Origin: Succinatimonas hippei
GTDB lineage: Bacteria; Pseudomonadota; Gammaproteobacteria; Enterobacterales; Succinivibrionaceae
Direction: 5' to 3'
Length of the DNA stretch: 26,054 nucleotides
Assembly (NCBI GenBank): GCA_004557545.1
Contig: SFGV01000025.1
Span: forward strand, 1-26,054
In this document: positions 1 through 8,791 of the stretch, piece after piece
Layout of the letters: each line of letters starts with the position of its first letter
How positions within the stretch are numbered: position 1 is the first letter of the stretch
Notes under the pieces: model-generated
What the model was told of the DNA's origin: nothing
Database searches by the model: none
The model's input: only the letters and a program-made list of their open reading frames with translations
Position numbers and translations under genes: made by a program

Positions 1-528
1 AAAACAGACTCTGGGAAATGTGGTGATCAAAAGCTCACAGAGCTTCCTTCCAGATCATCTTCTAAGATCCAAGTGGATCATCTAGCGGATCCCTAACACG
101 ATGACGGCAATTACCGATCCCGACATCGCGGCAAAATTGATTTTTTCATAGCTCATCCATTTAGGTTATTTGGGGAAATTGTCGATTTTCTCAAATGAGC
201 GAAAACGGAATCTAAAAACGCGTACAGCTGCAAGTCTTATGAGCTATAAATTCGTTTTTTGAATATTATAAGATATTTTATACATATTTTATTATTCGGT
301 TTCGAGTTTGGGATCTGCTCCAAATTCTCCTTCCAAACTCAGAGAAGAATATGAAGCAGGAAACCGCCGCGTAGAGATATTGTTATAGGAATGGCTCAGC
401 CAATGACAATAATGGAGGATAGCCACTGGGATCAAAATTCGCAGAGGAGTGGAATTACAATAAAAACGCCCGAGGACGGGCGTGAATACGCATCTTTAAA
501 TGACGCAGGCTTTTTGAGGACGCGGTTT
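1..528. other. Left-edge region with no supportable gene
   Basis: No reading frame of convincing length or family resemblance lies here on either strand. One plus-strand frame is open from base 1 to a TAA at 94-96, too short to identify. Bases about 240-300 are strongly AT-rich. An inverted repeat GAGTTTGG (304-311) / CCAAACTC (333-340) brackets 21 nt. A small hairpin at 466-483 is listed separately. The stretch may be the control or tail region of a gene outside the window. Confidence 0.5.
462..483 (-). terminator. Second terminator-like hairpin beyond dapB
   Basis: Arms ACGCCCG (466-472) and CGGGCGT (477-483) form a 7-bp stem with a 4-nt loop. Read on the minus strand the hairpin is followed by a run of T (complement of A at 462-466). 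It lies 46 nt beyond the main dapB terminator on the same strand, so it is either a backup terminator or the end of another short transcript. Confidence 0.45.
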
Positions 529-529
529 A

Positions 530-560
530 AAAAAACGGCCTTAACATAAGGCCGTTTTTT
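530..560 (-). terminator. Rho-independent terminator of the nadK-recN-GNAT-dapB operon
   Basis: A perfect 13-bp inverted repeat, AAAAAACGGCCTT (530-542) and AAGGCCGTTTTTT (548-560), with a 5-nt loop. It starts 1 nt past the dapB stop codon. Because A and T runs flank both arms it could work in both directions, but the only gene reading into it is dapB on the minus strand. Confidence 0.9.
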
Positions 561-561
561 C

Positions 562-1332
562 TTAATCAAGCCCTAAAACATCATTGATGCCATACAGACC
601 CGGCTTGCGTTTTTCAAGCCACTTGGCAGCGCGCAGCGCGCCTGAGGCGAAGGTCTGGCGGGAGGTCGCGATGTGCTTTAACTCAATACGCTCGCCATCA
701 CCGCAGAACATGGCGGTATGCTCGCCCACGATGTCACCGCCGCGGATTGACGAGAAGCCGATAGTGCCGTACTGACGCGCTCCGGTTTCACCATTGCGGC
801 CGGCGACCATTACATCACGCAGCGAGACGTTACGGGCGGAGGCCGCGGCCTCACCCATGGCAAGTGCGGTTCCTGACGGAGCGTCAACCTTATAGCGGTG
901 ATGCGCCTCCACAATCTCAAGATCGAGATCAGCAAGCACTGAGGCGGACTTGTGAATAAGGTTTAAGAGCAGATTGACGCCTACGGAGAAATTCGCTGCC
1001 ATCACAATGGGGATGGTACGTCCCGCGGCCTTGATCTGCTCGCGCTGCTCGGGGGTGAAGCCGGTAGTGCCAAGCACCAGGCTCACGTTATTGGAAACTG
1101 CGAACTCAAGCACCTTCATCGAGCACTCAGGTCGCGAGAAATCCACAAACAGATCCGGCACATCCTTAAGCATTGATGGCTCAGCGACCACCTCAGCGTT
1201 AAACCCTATCGGAAGTCCCTCAGAGCTGCGGTCAATTCCGCATGCTACTTTGACCCCGTCCATGCCCTGGCAGCAGTCCCAGACAGCGTGACCCATGCGC
1301 CCGCCGATCCCAACGATTCCTATCTTGAGCAC
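562..1332 (-). CDS. dapB: 4-hydroxy-tetrahydrodipicolinate reductase (DapB)
   Basis: DapB reduces 4-hydroxy-tetrahydrodipicolinate with NAD(P)H in the cytoplasmic diaminopimelate/lysine pathway. The 256-residue product is complete (E. coli about 273). It shows the N-terminal dinucleotide motif GIGGRMG (8-14), GTTGF (88-92), AANFSVGVN (112-120) and the signature EAHHRYKVDAPSGTA (142-156). H144 and K148 match the catalytic His and Lys of the family. The start is GTG: the dapB GTG follows the upstream acetyltransferase TGA by one base, and an AAGGAG ribosome-binding site lies inside the last codons of that gene, so the two are probably translationally coupled. Last gene of the operon, directly before a strong terminator. 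DapB is not usually found beside recN. Confidence 0.96.
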   Translation of the reverse strand: MLKIGIVGIGGRMGHAVWDCCQGMDGVKVACGIDRSSEGLPIGFNAEVVAEPSMLKDVPDLFVDFSRPECSMKVLEFAVSNNVSLVLGTTGFTPEQREQIKAAGRTIPIVMAANFSVGVNLLLNLIHKSASVLADLDLEIVEAHHRYKVDAPSGTALAMGEAAASARNVSLRDVMVAGRNGETGARQYGTIGFSSIRGGDIVGEHTAMFCGDGERIELKHIATSRQTFASGALRAAKWLEKRKPGLYGINDVLGLD

Positions 1333-1333
1333 T

Positions 1334-1807
1334 TCAGATCTCCTTTGTCATGATGATAAGATGACCAGATCTTACGCCCGATGCACAAAAACGCAACGTC
1401 CGGTAAAAGGCCTGCGCACCATAATTGAGCATTTCAACGTGCACCTCAAGCTCGGTTCCGCCCTGCATTCTTACTATGTGCCCCGCGGTGTCGAGCAGGA
1501 AACGCCCAATCCCGCGCCGCATGAAGGCAGGCTCAATATAAAGCGCGTGGATCTTTCCATTCCTGATGACTCCGCGAAAAGTCAGAAACCCTACCACGCG
1601 CTCTTTACCCTTATCCTCCACACAGGCAAGTATGGTACTGTTGCCCTCCTGCGTAAGACGCTTGCGCCAGAGCGCGCAGATCTCATCAGGTCCCATCAGC
1701 ATGGGACTCTGACGCTTCTCATAGGCGCAGGATCGAAACTCCAGCATCGCGATCGCGGAGCTGTCAGAGAGCACCGCCCAGCGTAGCTTAAGATTGTCAG
1801 CCGGCAT
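1334..1807 (-). CDS. GNAT-family N-acetyltransferase
   Basis: A 157-residue protein of the GNAT fold. The acetyl-CoA pyrophosphate-binding motif A is visible as IEPAFMRRGIGRFLL (about residues 91-105, with the R-x-G-x-G/A core RRGIGR), preceded by the beta-strand HALY. A later YGAQAFYRTLRF segment matches the C-terminal motif that carries a Tyr near CoA. It is probably a small-molecule or protein acetyltransferase; nothing in the sequence fixes the substrate. The start codon overlaps the end of recN by 11 nt (the recN TGA lies inside the first codons), and dapB begins 1 nt after its stop, so it is locked into the operon. Confidence 0.8.
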   Translation of the reverse strand: MPADNLKLRWAVLSDSSAIAMLEFRSCAYEKRQSPMLMGPDEICALWRKRLTQEGNSTILACVEDKGKERVVGFLTFRGVIRNGKIHALYIEPAFMRRGIGRFLLDTAGHIVRMQGGTELEVHVEMLNYGAQAFYRTLRFCASGVRSGHLIIMTKEI

Positions 1808-3467
1808 GATCTAAAAGAGCCCTGGCGCTCTCAAGCGTGGCCTCAGTCACCACGCTGCCGCCCATCATGCGCGCGATCTCCTTTACCCTGTCCTGCCCCT
1901 CAAGCTCGCTTACGCGGGATACCGTGGTACCTGCGCTGGTATCCTCCTTGGTGACCAGGAACTGGTGAGACGCCGCGGCGGCTACCTGCGGCAAATGGGT
2001 TACCGTAAGTACCTGTACGCTATTGCCAAGCTTTGAAAGCAGACTGCCCACCGCGGACGCGGTGCGCCCTGAAATACCGGTATCAACCTCATCAAAGATA
2101 AGCGTAGGGGTTGAGTTGCGTCCGGCGGTCAAAACCTCGATGGCAAGGGCAAGACGCGACAGCTCACCGCCTGAGGCGACAGAGCCAAGAGGCCCCGCCT
2201 CCTGCCCGCGGTTTGCAGTAAACATAAAGCGAGCCTCATCACGGCCAAGCGGCCCCGGGCGGCGCTCGGTGTCATATCTGAGATCCACGTGAAACACCCC
2301 GTCAGGCATCGCCAGATCCTTTATCATCGCGGTGACTCTGGAGCCCATCTCGCGTGCGGCGACAGCTCTGAGCTCTGAGAGCTCCTTTGCCTTTTGCTCA
2401 TACTCGTCACGAAGCCCCCGCACCTGCGCGGTAAGTGAGGTTATCCTGTCTTTAAGCGACAGGAAGTGCCCAAGGCGCTCCTCAAGCCTCTGCCTTTCAA
2501 GATACAGCCTCGCCGGATCCGTGTGAAAGCGGTGGGCAAGCTCATGGCATTTTGAAAGTCTCTCCCCTACCTCGCGCTCCTCGTTGGGATCGGCCTCAAG
2601 CTCAATATCCGAGAGCGCCTCGCGGGCCTCATCCAGAAGCTCGCACCCTCTGGTCATGAGATCGATTACCGGATCAAGCCTTTCGTGGTCAAATTCGGCG
2701 GCCTTTGTGAGATCGCTTATTCTGCTTGAGAGTACGTCAAGCACATTGCGCTCGTCATTGCCCAGCGCGGCCTCGGCCAGCGCCACGGCCTGCGAGTTTT
2801 CCTGAGCGTGCGAGAGCTGATCGTAACGCTCTGAAATGGCCTCGTAATCACCCTCGTCCAGATTGAGCTCACGCAGTTCCTCAAGATCTCTTCTCTCATC
2901 CTTAAAGGCGGCCGCACCGTCTCTCTGCTCATCGGCTATTCTCTGAAGCTCGCCGCGCTTGTCGTTATAAGCCTCATAGGCCTTTTTTACACTCTCAAGC
3001 CTGTCATCAAGGGCGCCGAAGGAATCGATAAGCTCAAGCTGCCTCTGGGTATCCATTAACCTTACCGAGGCGTGCTGGCCGTGAACGGCCACCAGCAGCG
3101 CGCCGACCTCCTTTAATACCGACAGCGTGACGCTATGACCGTTGACATAGGATCTCGACTTGCCATCTGAGGTCACCACACGGCGCAAAGCAAGCTCATC
3201 CCCATCCTCATTCAAATCACGCGAGGAGAGATAATCTGAAAGCGCCTGGTTTCCCTTTATGTCAAATAAAGCCTCAACCTCCGCCTTGTCGGCCCCGCTT
3301 CGCACCCACCCTGACTCAGAGCGCGCGCCGGTAACCGCGGAGATGGCGTCAACCGTTAGGGATTTGCCAGCTCCGGTCTCGCCCGTGATAGCGGTCATCC
3401 CATCTTTAAAATCGATGGTATTTTTTTCGCTTAAAACAAAATTGGTGGTGATGAGCTGTTCGAGCAT
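1797..3467 (-). CDS. recN: DNA repair ATPase RecN
   Basis: RecN is an SMC-like ATPase that acts in recombinational repair of double-strand breaks. The 556-residue length matches the family (E. coli 553). Walker A GETGAGKS is at residues 29-36. The middle is charged and predicted coiled coil (about 150-370). The C-terminal head has the ABC signature region (ASGGELSRLALAIE) and Walker B LIFDEVDTGISG. The ATG start has only a weak GGAA ribosome-binding site. It sits 33 nt after nadK, the conserved gammaproteobacterial pair. In E. coli recN is strongly LexA-regulated; I see no CTGT-N8-ACAG box in the 33-nt gap or just before nadK. Confidence 0.96.
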   Translation of the reverse strand: MLEQLITTNFVLSEKNTIDFKDGMTAITGETGAGKSLTVDAISAVTGARSESGWVRSGADKAEVEALFDIKGNQALSDYLSSRDLNEDGDELALRRVVTSDGKSRSYVNGHSVTLSVLKEVGALLVAVHGQHASVRLMDTQRQLELIDSFGALDDRLESVKKAYEAYNDKRGELQRIADEQRDGAAAFKDERRDLEELRELNLDEGDYEAISERYDQLSHAQENSQAVALAEAALGNDERNVLDVLSSRISDLTKAAEFDHERLDPVIDLMTRGCELLDEAREALSDIELEADPNEEREVGERLSKCHELAHRFHTDPARLYLERQRLEERLGHFLSLKDRITSLTAQVRGLRDEYEQKAKELSELRAVAAREMGSRVTAMIKDLAMPDGVFHVDLRYDTERRPGPLGRDEARFMFTANRGQEAGPLGSVASGGELSRLALAIEVLTAGRNSTPTLIFDEVDTGISGRTASAVGSLLSKLGNSVQVLTVTHLPQVAAAASHQFLVTKEDTSAGTTVSRVSELEGQDRVKEIARMMGGSVVTEATLESARALLDHAG

Positions 3468-3500
3468 TTTTATTTCCGAATGGGATTTTTAAGATCTATA

Positions 3501-4418
3501 TCAGACAAGGCTCTGACCCCAGCCGAGTTTCTGCCTTAATAGACTGTAATAGTCATATCCTTCAGGGTGGATGAGCTTTAGCATGACCCGGTGCTGTCTT
3601 ATGGAGACCGTGCATCTGGTGTCAGCGCGCATCGTAACCTGTCCGTCACAGTTGATGGCTACAAGTTCGGGAACTCCGCCCTGCGGATAGTCAAAATCTA
3701 TACGAACCGCGCTTTTACCCGGAATGATTATGGGAGAGCAGTTGAGTGACTGCGGGAACATCGGCACCAGCGCGAGCACATCAAGATGAGGCTCAATGAT
3801 GGAGCCGCCCGCCGAGAGCGAATACGCGGTCGATCCGGTCGGGGTATTGATGATGATCCCGTCTCCGCGCAAGGTGTACATATAGCGCCCGTCGATGAAT
3901 ACCTTAAAGGTCATCATATGAGCCATCATGCCCGAGTGGATCACGGTCTCATTGGTGGCAAGCGACTGTCCCACAAGCTCACCCGCGCCATCCTCGTCCT
4001 CCCTGAAGACCTGCAGATCCAGCATGGTTCTCTGCTCTAAGGTGTAATGACCGGATACCACTTCCTTAAGCTTGTCGCGAAGTCCCTCAGGTGAAAGATC
4101 GGTAAGCAACCCGAGGTGCCCGGCGTTGATACCGAGCATCGGCACCTTGAGATCCACCAGGGTGCGCGCCGCGCCCAGCACCGAGCCATCTCCGCCTACG
4201 ACTATGAAAAGATCCCTGGTGCGCATCTCATTGCGGCTTATCGCGCGGATCTCGCGTATGTTGAAGCCTACCGCGGTGTTCTGGTCAAGACTGGCCTCAA
4301 CCCCGAGAGAATTGAGTATGTCGGCGATGTTTCTGATGACTCCCGAGACCGGGCGATGATATACCCTCGACAGGATCACCGCCGAGGTAATGGGTTTGTG
4401 ACTCTGATCCTCAATCAT
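3501..4418 (-). CDS. nadK: NAD kinase
   Basis: NadK phosphorylates NAD to NADP in the cytoplasm. The 305-residue protein (E. coli 292) has the GGDG motif (75-78, D77 the expected catalytic Asp), NE at 156-157, and the second signature NTPTGSTAYSLSAGG (191-205). It is the first gene of the operon with recN, the GNAT gene and dapB. The ATG start is 167 bp from the end of the LacI-type gene on the same strand. I found no clear terminator in that gap, so some read-through is possible, and I could not pick a convincing promoter. Confidence 0.95.
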   Translation of the reverse strand: MIEDQSHKPITSAVILSRVYHRPVSGVIRNIADILNSLGVEASLDQNTAVGFNIREIRAISRNEMRTRDLFIVVGGDGSVLGAARTLVDLKVPMLGINAGHLGLLTDLSPEGLRDKLKEVVSGHYTLEQRTMLDLQVFREDEDGAGELVGQSLATNETVIHSGMMAHMMTFKVFIDGRYMYTLRGDGIIINTPTGSTAYSLSAGGSIIEPHLDVLALVPMFPQSLNCSPIIIPGKSAVRIDFDYPQGGVPELVAINCDGQVTMRADTRCTVSIRQHRVMLKLIHPEGYDYYSLLRQKLGWGQSLV

Positions 4419-4585
4419 TTACCATCCCGATCTGAAAAATCATCCGCGCGAGGACGCTCTTTTTATTGATCAATTTTAACGCCCGCGCTCTCTTTTAAAA
4501 ACCCTGTATAAGCCTTGCGGATCTTTTGCTCATTTACAAATCAGGCGCGCCCGCTCATGGCTTTATTAAAAGACAGATGGATTTT

Positions 4586-5581
4586 TTAAAGAAGCTCACC
4601 GCAGGAGGCGCGGATCACCAGCTTCGGCAGAAGCTCGATACGCATGGGCAGACTGTCGGGATTGCGCAACTCATAGATAAGCTGGGTCGCCGCCTTCTGT
4701 CCCAAAACATACTTTCTCTGGTGTACCGTGGTAAGCGGGACGCTTATCATGGATGAAGCCGCTATGTCATCAAAGCCGCACAGCTTGAGAGTCCCCGGAA
4801 CATCTACATGGTTTCTAAGACACCAGTTGAACGCACCCAGAGCCACCTGATCGTTTACCGCGAACATGCAGTCAGGATTAAACTTCATGACCTCCTGCAT
4901 GATCTGATCGCCATGATCATAATCAGGCTGGGTATAAAGCGTCTCAACTAGCACCTCAGGACAGCCGAGCCTTGAGAGGGTTTCCACGCAACCGCGCAGA
5001 CGCTGGCGGGTGGTTTCGGCGTCCTTGGTGCCCATGACCGCGACAAGCCTTTTAACTCCACAGTCCCTTATAAGATGCTCAGTAAGATCGCACGCCCCCT
5101 GAAAGTTGTCGTTTAAAACCGTTGAGACCTCATTTGAGATTGGGTTATCGACGCATATGACCATGATCCCCTTCTCCCTGAAGATATTCAGATCCTCAGG
5201 TCTTGCCGTAACCGAGAGCAGCACAACACCCTCTACCCTGTATGAACAGAGCATTCCGAAATACTGCTGCTCCTGCTCACGGCTTCTGGTCGAGTCGCAA
5301 AGGAAGGTACCATAGCCATTGGCGCGCAACACCGAGCCCACGCCCTGAGCCACGCTCGCGTAGTAGGGGTTTGTGATATCCGGCACCACCAGCCCGATGA
5401 TCCCGGATTTATGGGTAATAAGCCCGGCCGCCAGAGGATTTTTGGAGTAGCCAAGGCGCTGGGCGGTTTTCACTATTCTTTGCCGCACTTTCTCAGAAAC
5501 GCCTTTCTTGCCGTTAAGCGCTCTTGAAACCGTAGCCGGATTGACCTTGCAGCTTTTCGCTATGTCCTTAATGTTTGCCAT
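4586..5581 (-). CDS. LacI-family transcriptional repressor
   Basis: A 331-residue sugar-type repressor. The N-terminal helix-turn-helix begins ANIKDIAKSCKVNPATVSRA, followed by the hinge region and a periplasmic-binding-protein-like effector domain (IIGLVVPDITNPYYASVAQG onwards, with the family's C-terminal LCGFDDI and LTTVHQ). I chose the ATG at 5581 rather than one 27 nt upstream because GGGGAG lies 7 nt before it and LacI proteins normally begin a few residues before the IKDIA motif. No transport or sugar gene adjoins it, so its ligand is unknown; uxuA is 19 kb away and no link is shown. An inverted repeat GTGCA-ACC-TGCAC and TTTGAGC repeats lie upstream and could be operators. Confidence 0.92.
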   Translation of the reverse strand: MANIKDIAKSCKVNPATVSRALNGKKGVSEKVRQRIVKTAQRLGYSKNPLAAGLITHKSGIIGLVVPDITNPYYASVAQGVGSVLRANGYGTFLCDSTRSREQEQQYFGMLCSYRVEGVVLLSVTARPEDLNIFREKGIMVICVDNPISNEVSTVLNDNFQGACDLTEHLIRDCGVKRLVAVMGTKDAETTRQRLRGCVETLSRLGCPEVLVETLYTQPDYDHGDQIMQEVMKFNPDCMFAVNDQVALGAFNWCLRNHVDVPGTLKLCGFDDIAASSMISVPLTTVHQRKYVLGQKAATQLIYELRNPDSLPMRIELLPKLVIRASCGELL

Positions 5582-5602
5582 CTGACTGCTCCCCGGATAT
5601 CT

Positions 5603-5770
5603 GTGCAACCTGCACTAATTTGAGCTTAAACCGTAATGCTAATCCCCGCCCCGCTCTTATGGCAAAAATTTGAGCGGCGGCATATAGCGTCTGCTCAAAA
5701 TTTGACCTGCGTGACATTTTGCCTGCTGCTCTGTTAATCCAATGATTTAATGTAAATTAAAAATGTGAGC
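5603..5770. promoter_or_regulatory. Candidate operator region of the LacI-type gene
   Basis: Between the LacI-type gene and the rbfA terminator there is no gene. It holds an inverted repeat GTGCA-ACC-TGCAC (5603-5615) 21 nt before the chosen ATG, TTTGAGC at 5619-5625 and 5669-5675, the inverse GCTCAAA at 5693-5699, and a related TGTGAGC at 5764-5770. The elements TTTGAGCTTAAACC and TGTGAGCTTAAGCC agree at 12 of 14 positions. LacI proteins often regulate their own gene, so these are candidate half-sites; the spacing is unlike a standard LacI operator. Confidence 0.3.
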
Positions 5771-5830
5771 TTAAGCCTTGTATTCAAGATAGCATGGGGC
5801 CTGTCAAAATCTTTTGCGTTGTATAAAGCA

Positions 5831-5860
5831 AAATCCCCGCGTTCGGTTGCGCGGGGATTT
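5831..5860 (-). terminator. Terminator of the rimP-nusA-infB-rbfA operon
   Basis: A perfect 11-bp GC-rich stem, AAATCCCCGCG (5831-5841) with CGCGGGGATTT (5850-5860), around an 8-nt loop. It lies 17 nt past the rbfA stop. On the minus strand the hairpin runs into TTTTGCTTT. It marks the operon end: truB, rpsO and pnp, which follow rbfA in E. coli, are absent here. Confidence 0.8.
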
Positions 5861-5877
5861 GGATAGAGAAAAAAGAT

Positions 5878-6234
5878 TTAGTCTTTGTGTAGACCTTTTC
5901 TTATAAGCGCGTCAAGCTTCATGCTGTCAGTGATGAGCGTATCGTGCTTTAAAACGAGATCAGGCATATAACGCAAATTAAGCCTGCCTGCCAGGGTTGA
6001 GCGTATAAAGCCTTTGGCTTTTTTTAGCCCTTCCATTGCCTGTTTAATCTCGTCCTGGTTATCAGTAAGAAAACTGATATAGACCGTGGCGTTCCTGAGA
6101 TCCTCTGATACCCGGACCTCGGTCACCGTTGCGTCACGCACGCGCGGATCCTTAAGCTCGCGCTGAAGGATCTCCGCCAGCTCACGGAGGATGGCTGCCG
6201 CCACCCTCTCGTTTCTGCCATAACTCCTTGGCAT
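5878..6234 (-). CDS. rbfA: Ribosome-binding factor A
   Basis: RbfA binds the free 30S subunit and helps mature the 16S rRNA 5' end, especially in the cold. The 118-residue protein (E. coli 133, which has a longer C-terminal tail) has the KH-type fold, with N-terminal GRNERVAAAILRELAEIL, the ELKDPRV segment, SEDLRNATVYISF, and a conserved alanine-helix region near LKKAKGFIRSTLAGRLNLRY. It starts 3 nt after the infB stop codon. Last gene of its operon. Confidence 0.95.
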   Translation of the reverse strand: MPRSYGRNERVAAAILRELAEILQRELKDPRVRDATVTEVRVSEDLRNATVYISFLTDNQDEIKQAMEGLKKAKGFIRSTLAGRLNLRYMPDLVLKHDTLITDSMKLDALIRKGLHKD

Positions 6235-6237
6235 GCC

Positions 6238-8775
6238 TTACTCCAGAGTGCGCTTGACTTCAACGTTCTGGAAGACCTCAATCTGATCTCCCTCGCGTAC
6301 GTCCTGATAGTTCTTGACGCAGATACCGCACTCAACGCCCTGCTTGACCTCATTGACATCGTCCTTGAAGTGACGCAGTGAATCAAGTTCGCCCTCGTAG
6401 ATCACGACATTGTCACGCAGCACGTGGATAGGAGCGGAGCGTTTGACCACACCCTCGGTGACCATACAGCCGGCGATGGCGCCGAACTTGGGGTGATGGA
6501 ACACACTGCGAACCTCCGCGATACCGATGATCTCCTGACGAACCTCTGACTTGAGAAGTCCTGACATGGCCTTCTTTACATCATCGATGAGATCGTAGAT
6601 CACGCTGTAGTAGTGCAGGTCAACGTTCTCATTCTCGATAACCCTGCGGGCAGGGCCGTCGGCACGCACGTTGAAGCCGATGATGATCGCGTTGGACGCG
6701 GTAGCCAGAGTGGCGTCGGTCTCGGTAATACCGCCAACGCCTGACCCGACGATCGCGACCTTGACCTCGTCATTGCCAAGCTTGAGCAGCGCGTCGGAAA
6801 TCGCCTCGACCGAGCCCTGAGTATCGGCCTTGAGCACGATGTTGAGCTCTGTCGCGGTATTGTCCTTGAACATGTTCTCAAGCTTGGATTTCTGCTGTCT
6901 GGCGATCTTCATCTCGCGGAACTTGCCCTGACGGAAGAGCGCGACCTCACGGGCCTTGCGCTCATCACGCACCACCGTGACCTCATCGCCTGCCGTAGGC
7001 ACGCCGGAAAGTCCGTATACCTCAACCGGGGTTGAAGGGCCGGCCGCGTCCACGGTCTTGCCGTTTTCGTTGCGCATCGAGCGCACACGGCCAAACTGCA
7101 GACCGCAGAGCATGACATCGCCCTTGTGCAGCGTACCCGAGCGCACCAGCACGGTCGCGACCGGGCCGCGGCCACGGTCGAGGCGGGACTCGATAGTGAC
7201 GCCTTCTGCCATACCGTCATATACAGCCTTAAGCTCGAGCATCTCGGCCTGAAGCATGATTGCCTCAAGCAGCTGGTCAACGCCCTTGCCGGTCTTTGCC
7301 GATACGTGGACGAACTGAGTATCGCCGCCCATGGTGTCAGGAACGATGCCGTGCTGGATGAGCTCATTGGTAACCCTCTGAGGATCCGCACCCGGCTTGT
7401 CTATCTTGTTAATGGCGACAATGATAGGCACCTTGGCCGCGTGAGCGTGCTGAATGGCCTCGAGGGTCTGGGGCATCACGCCGTCATCGGCGGCGACCAC
7501 CAGAACCACGATGTCAGTGCACTGCGCTCCGCGGGCGCGCATCGCGGTGAAGGCCGCGTGACCCGGGGTGTCCAGGAAGGTGATGCCGGTACCGCGGGTC
7601 TCGACGTGATAAGCGCCGATACGCTGGGTTATGCCGCCGGCCTCGCCCGCGGCGACCTTGGTCTTGCGGATGTAGTCCAGAAGCGAGGTTTTGCCGTGGT
7701 CAACGTGTCCCATGATGGTGACGACCGGAGCGCGGGGCTTGGCCTCGGCGCGCTCATCGCGATCAGAGAGCAGCTCTTCCTCAAGCTCGTTCTCCTTGCG
7801 CAATACGACCTTATGGCCCATCTCCTCGGCGACGACCTGGGCCGTGGCCTGATCGAGCACCTGGTTGATGTTGGCCATCTCACCTAATTTCATCAGGGTC
7901 TTGATAACCTCGGAGGCCTTGACCGCCATCTTCTGGGCAAGCTCGGCCACGGTCACGGTCTCGCCGATCTCAACCTCGCGGTTGACCGGAGCGGCCGGAC
8001 GGTTAAAGCCGTGCTTCTGCTGGTTCATCTTGGCCGACCCCTTGAAGTTAAGTCTGCCGGCCTTGCCGCCCTTCTTGCGATCATGAGCGGGCGCGCGCTC
8101 ACGCTCCTCGCTCGGACGGGCCTGACGTACCTGACGGCGCTCGCCTGAGATACCGCTGCGGTCACGGTGACGTCCGCGGTTCTCAGCCTCACGCTCCTGT
8201 CTGGCCTCAGCCTCACGCACATACTGTGAGGTGTCCGAGTCATCCTCAGTCTCCTGATTGCGGCTGGCCTCTTCGGCAGCCCAGCGGGCTGCGTTCTCCT
8301 CGGCCAGCCTGCGGGTCTCCTCAGCCTGACGTCTGGCCTCCTCCTCGGTCTTGCGGATCTGCTCCTGCTCCTGCTTACGCCTGAGCTCCTCGGTAGCCTT
8401 GTCCTCAAGTTTTTCCTTTCTGACAGGCTTAGGGGCTGCAGCCGCGGCGGCTTTGGCTCTGGCCCTGGCCTCAGCCTCCCTGGCGCGGCGCTCCTCCTCA
8501 GCCTTGCGACGCTCCTCGGCTGCCTTAGCGGCGGCCTTGGCCGCCGCCTCGCGGCGGGCCTTTTCCTCAGCCTCGGCTTTGGCCTTCTCCTCGGCCTCGC
8601 GGGCCTTGCGGGCCGCGATCTCAGCAGGATCGATAACGATCTTGCGTTTTACGACCTCTACCTGAACCTTTCTGGTACGTCCCGTCTGTGACTGCACGGC
8701 AAGAGTGCTGTGAGTCTTGCGGTTGAGGGACATACGCACGGGTTTCTGCGCCTGATTGTTGTTATCTTCTGCCAT
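6238..8775 (-). CDS. infB: Translation initiation factor IF-2
   Basis: IF-2 is the GTPase that places initiator tRNA on the 30S subunit and promotes subunit joining. The protein is 845 residues (E. coli 890). Residues about 1-50 form the small N-terminal domain. About 50-235 are a very charged Ala/Glu/Arg/Lys helical linker. An IF2 N-domain (EIGETVTVAELAQKM) starts near 269. The G domain has G1 GHVDHGKT (356-363), G2 GGITQRIGAY (380-389), G3 DTPGH (402-406), G4 NKID (456-459) and SAK of G5, followed by domains II to IV. The ATG has GGAGG about 10 nt upstream, and nusA ends 16 nt before it. Internal in-frame starts, as in E. coli IF2-2, were not resolved. Confidence 0.97.
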   Translation of the reverse strand: MAEDNNNQAQKPVRMSLNRKTHSTLAVQSQTGRTRKVQVEVVKRKIVIDPAEIAARKAREAEEKAKAEAEEKARREAAAKAAAKAAEERRKAEEERRAREAEARARAKAAAAAAPKPVRKEKLEDKATEELRRKQEQEQIRKTEEEARRQAEETRRLAEENAARWAAEEASRNQETEDDSDTSQYVREAEARQEREAENRGRHRDRSGISGERRQVRQARPSEERERAPAHDRKKGGKAGRLNFKGSAKMNQQKHGFNRPAAPVNREVEIGETVTVAELAQKMAVKASEVIKTLMKLGEMANINQVLDQATAQVVAEEMGHKVVLRKENELEEELLSDRDERAEAKPRAPVVTIMGHVDHGKTSLLDYIRKTKVAAGEAGGITQRIGAYHVETRGTGITFLDTPGHAAFTAMRARGAQCTDIVVLVVAADDGVMPQTLEAIQHAHAAKVPIIVAINKIDKPGADPQRVTNELIQHGIVPDTMGGDTQFVHVSAKTGKGVDQLLEAIMLQAEMLELKAVYDGMAEGVTIESRLDRGRGPVATVLVRSGTLHKGDVMLCGLQFGRVRSMRNENGKTVDAAGPSTPVEVYGLSGVPTAGDEVTVVRDERKAREVALFRQGKFREMKIARQQKSKLENMFKDNTATELNIVLKADTQGSVEAISDALLKLGNDEVKVAIVGSGVGGITETDATLATASNAIIIGFNVRADGPARRVIENENVDLHYYSVIYDLIDDVKKAMSGLLKSEVRQEIIGIAEVRSVFHHPKFGAIAGCMVTEGVVKRSAPIHVLRDNVVIYEGELDSLRHFKDDVNEVKQGVECGICVKNYQDVREGDQIEVFQNVEVKRTLE

Positions 8776-8791
8776 ATATCATGTCCCTCCC

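Noticed and set aside
1..96. Open plus-strand frame from the first base to TAA at 94-96, possibly the end of a gene
   Set aside because: Only 31 codons, no recognisable family motif, and a second frame is open over a similar span, so it cannot be told from chance.
4500..4585. Terminator or promoter between the LacI-type gene and nadK (GGCGCGCC palindrome, TTATAC)
   Set aside because: No hairpin with a T run and no -35/-10 pair with proper spacing was found.
7126..7887. Long reading frame on the strand opposite infB
   Set aside because: It is the mirror of the GTPase domain coding sequence, whose codon bias suppresses stops on the other strand; no start signal or motif supports it.
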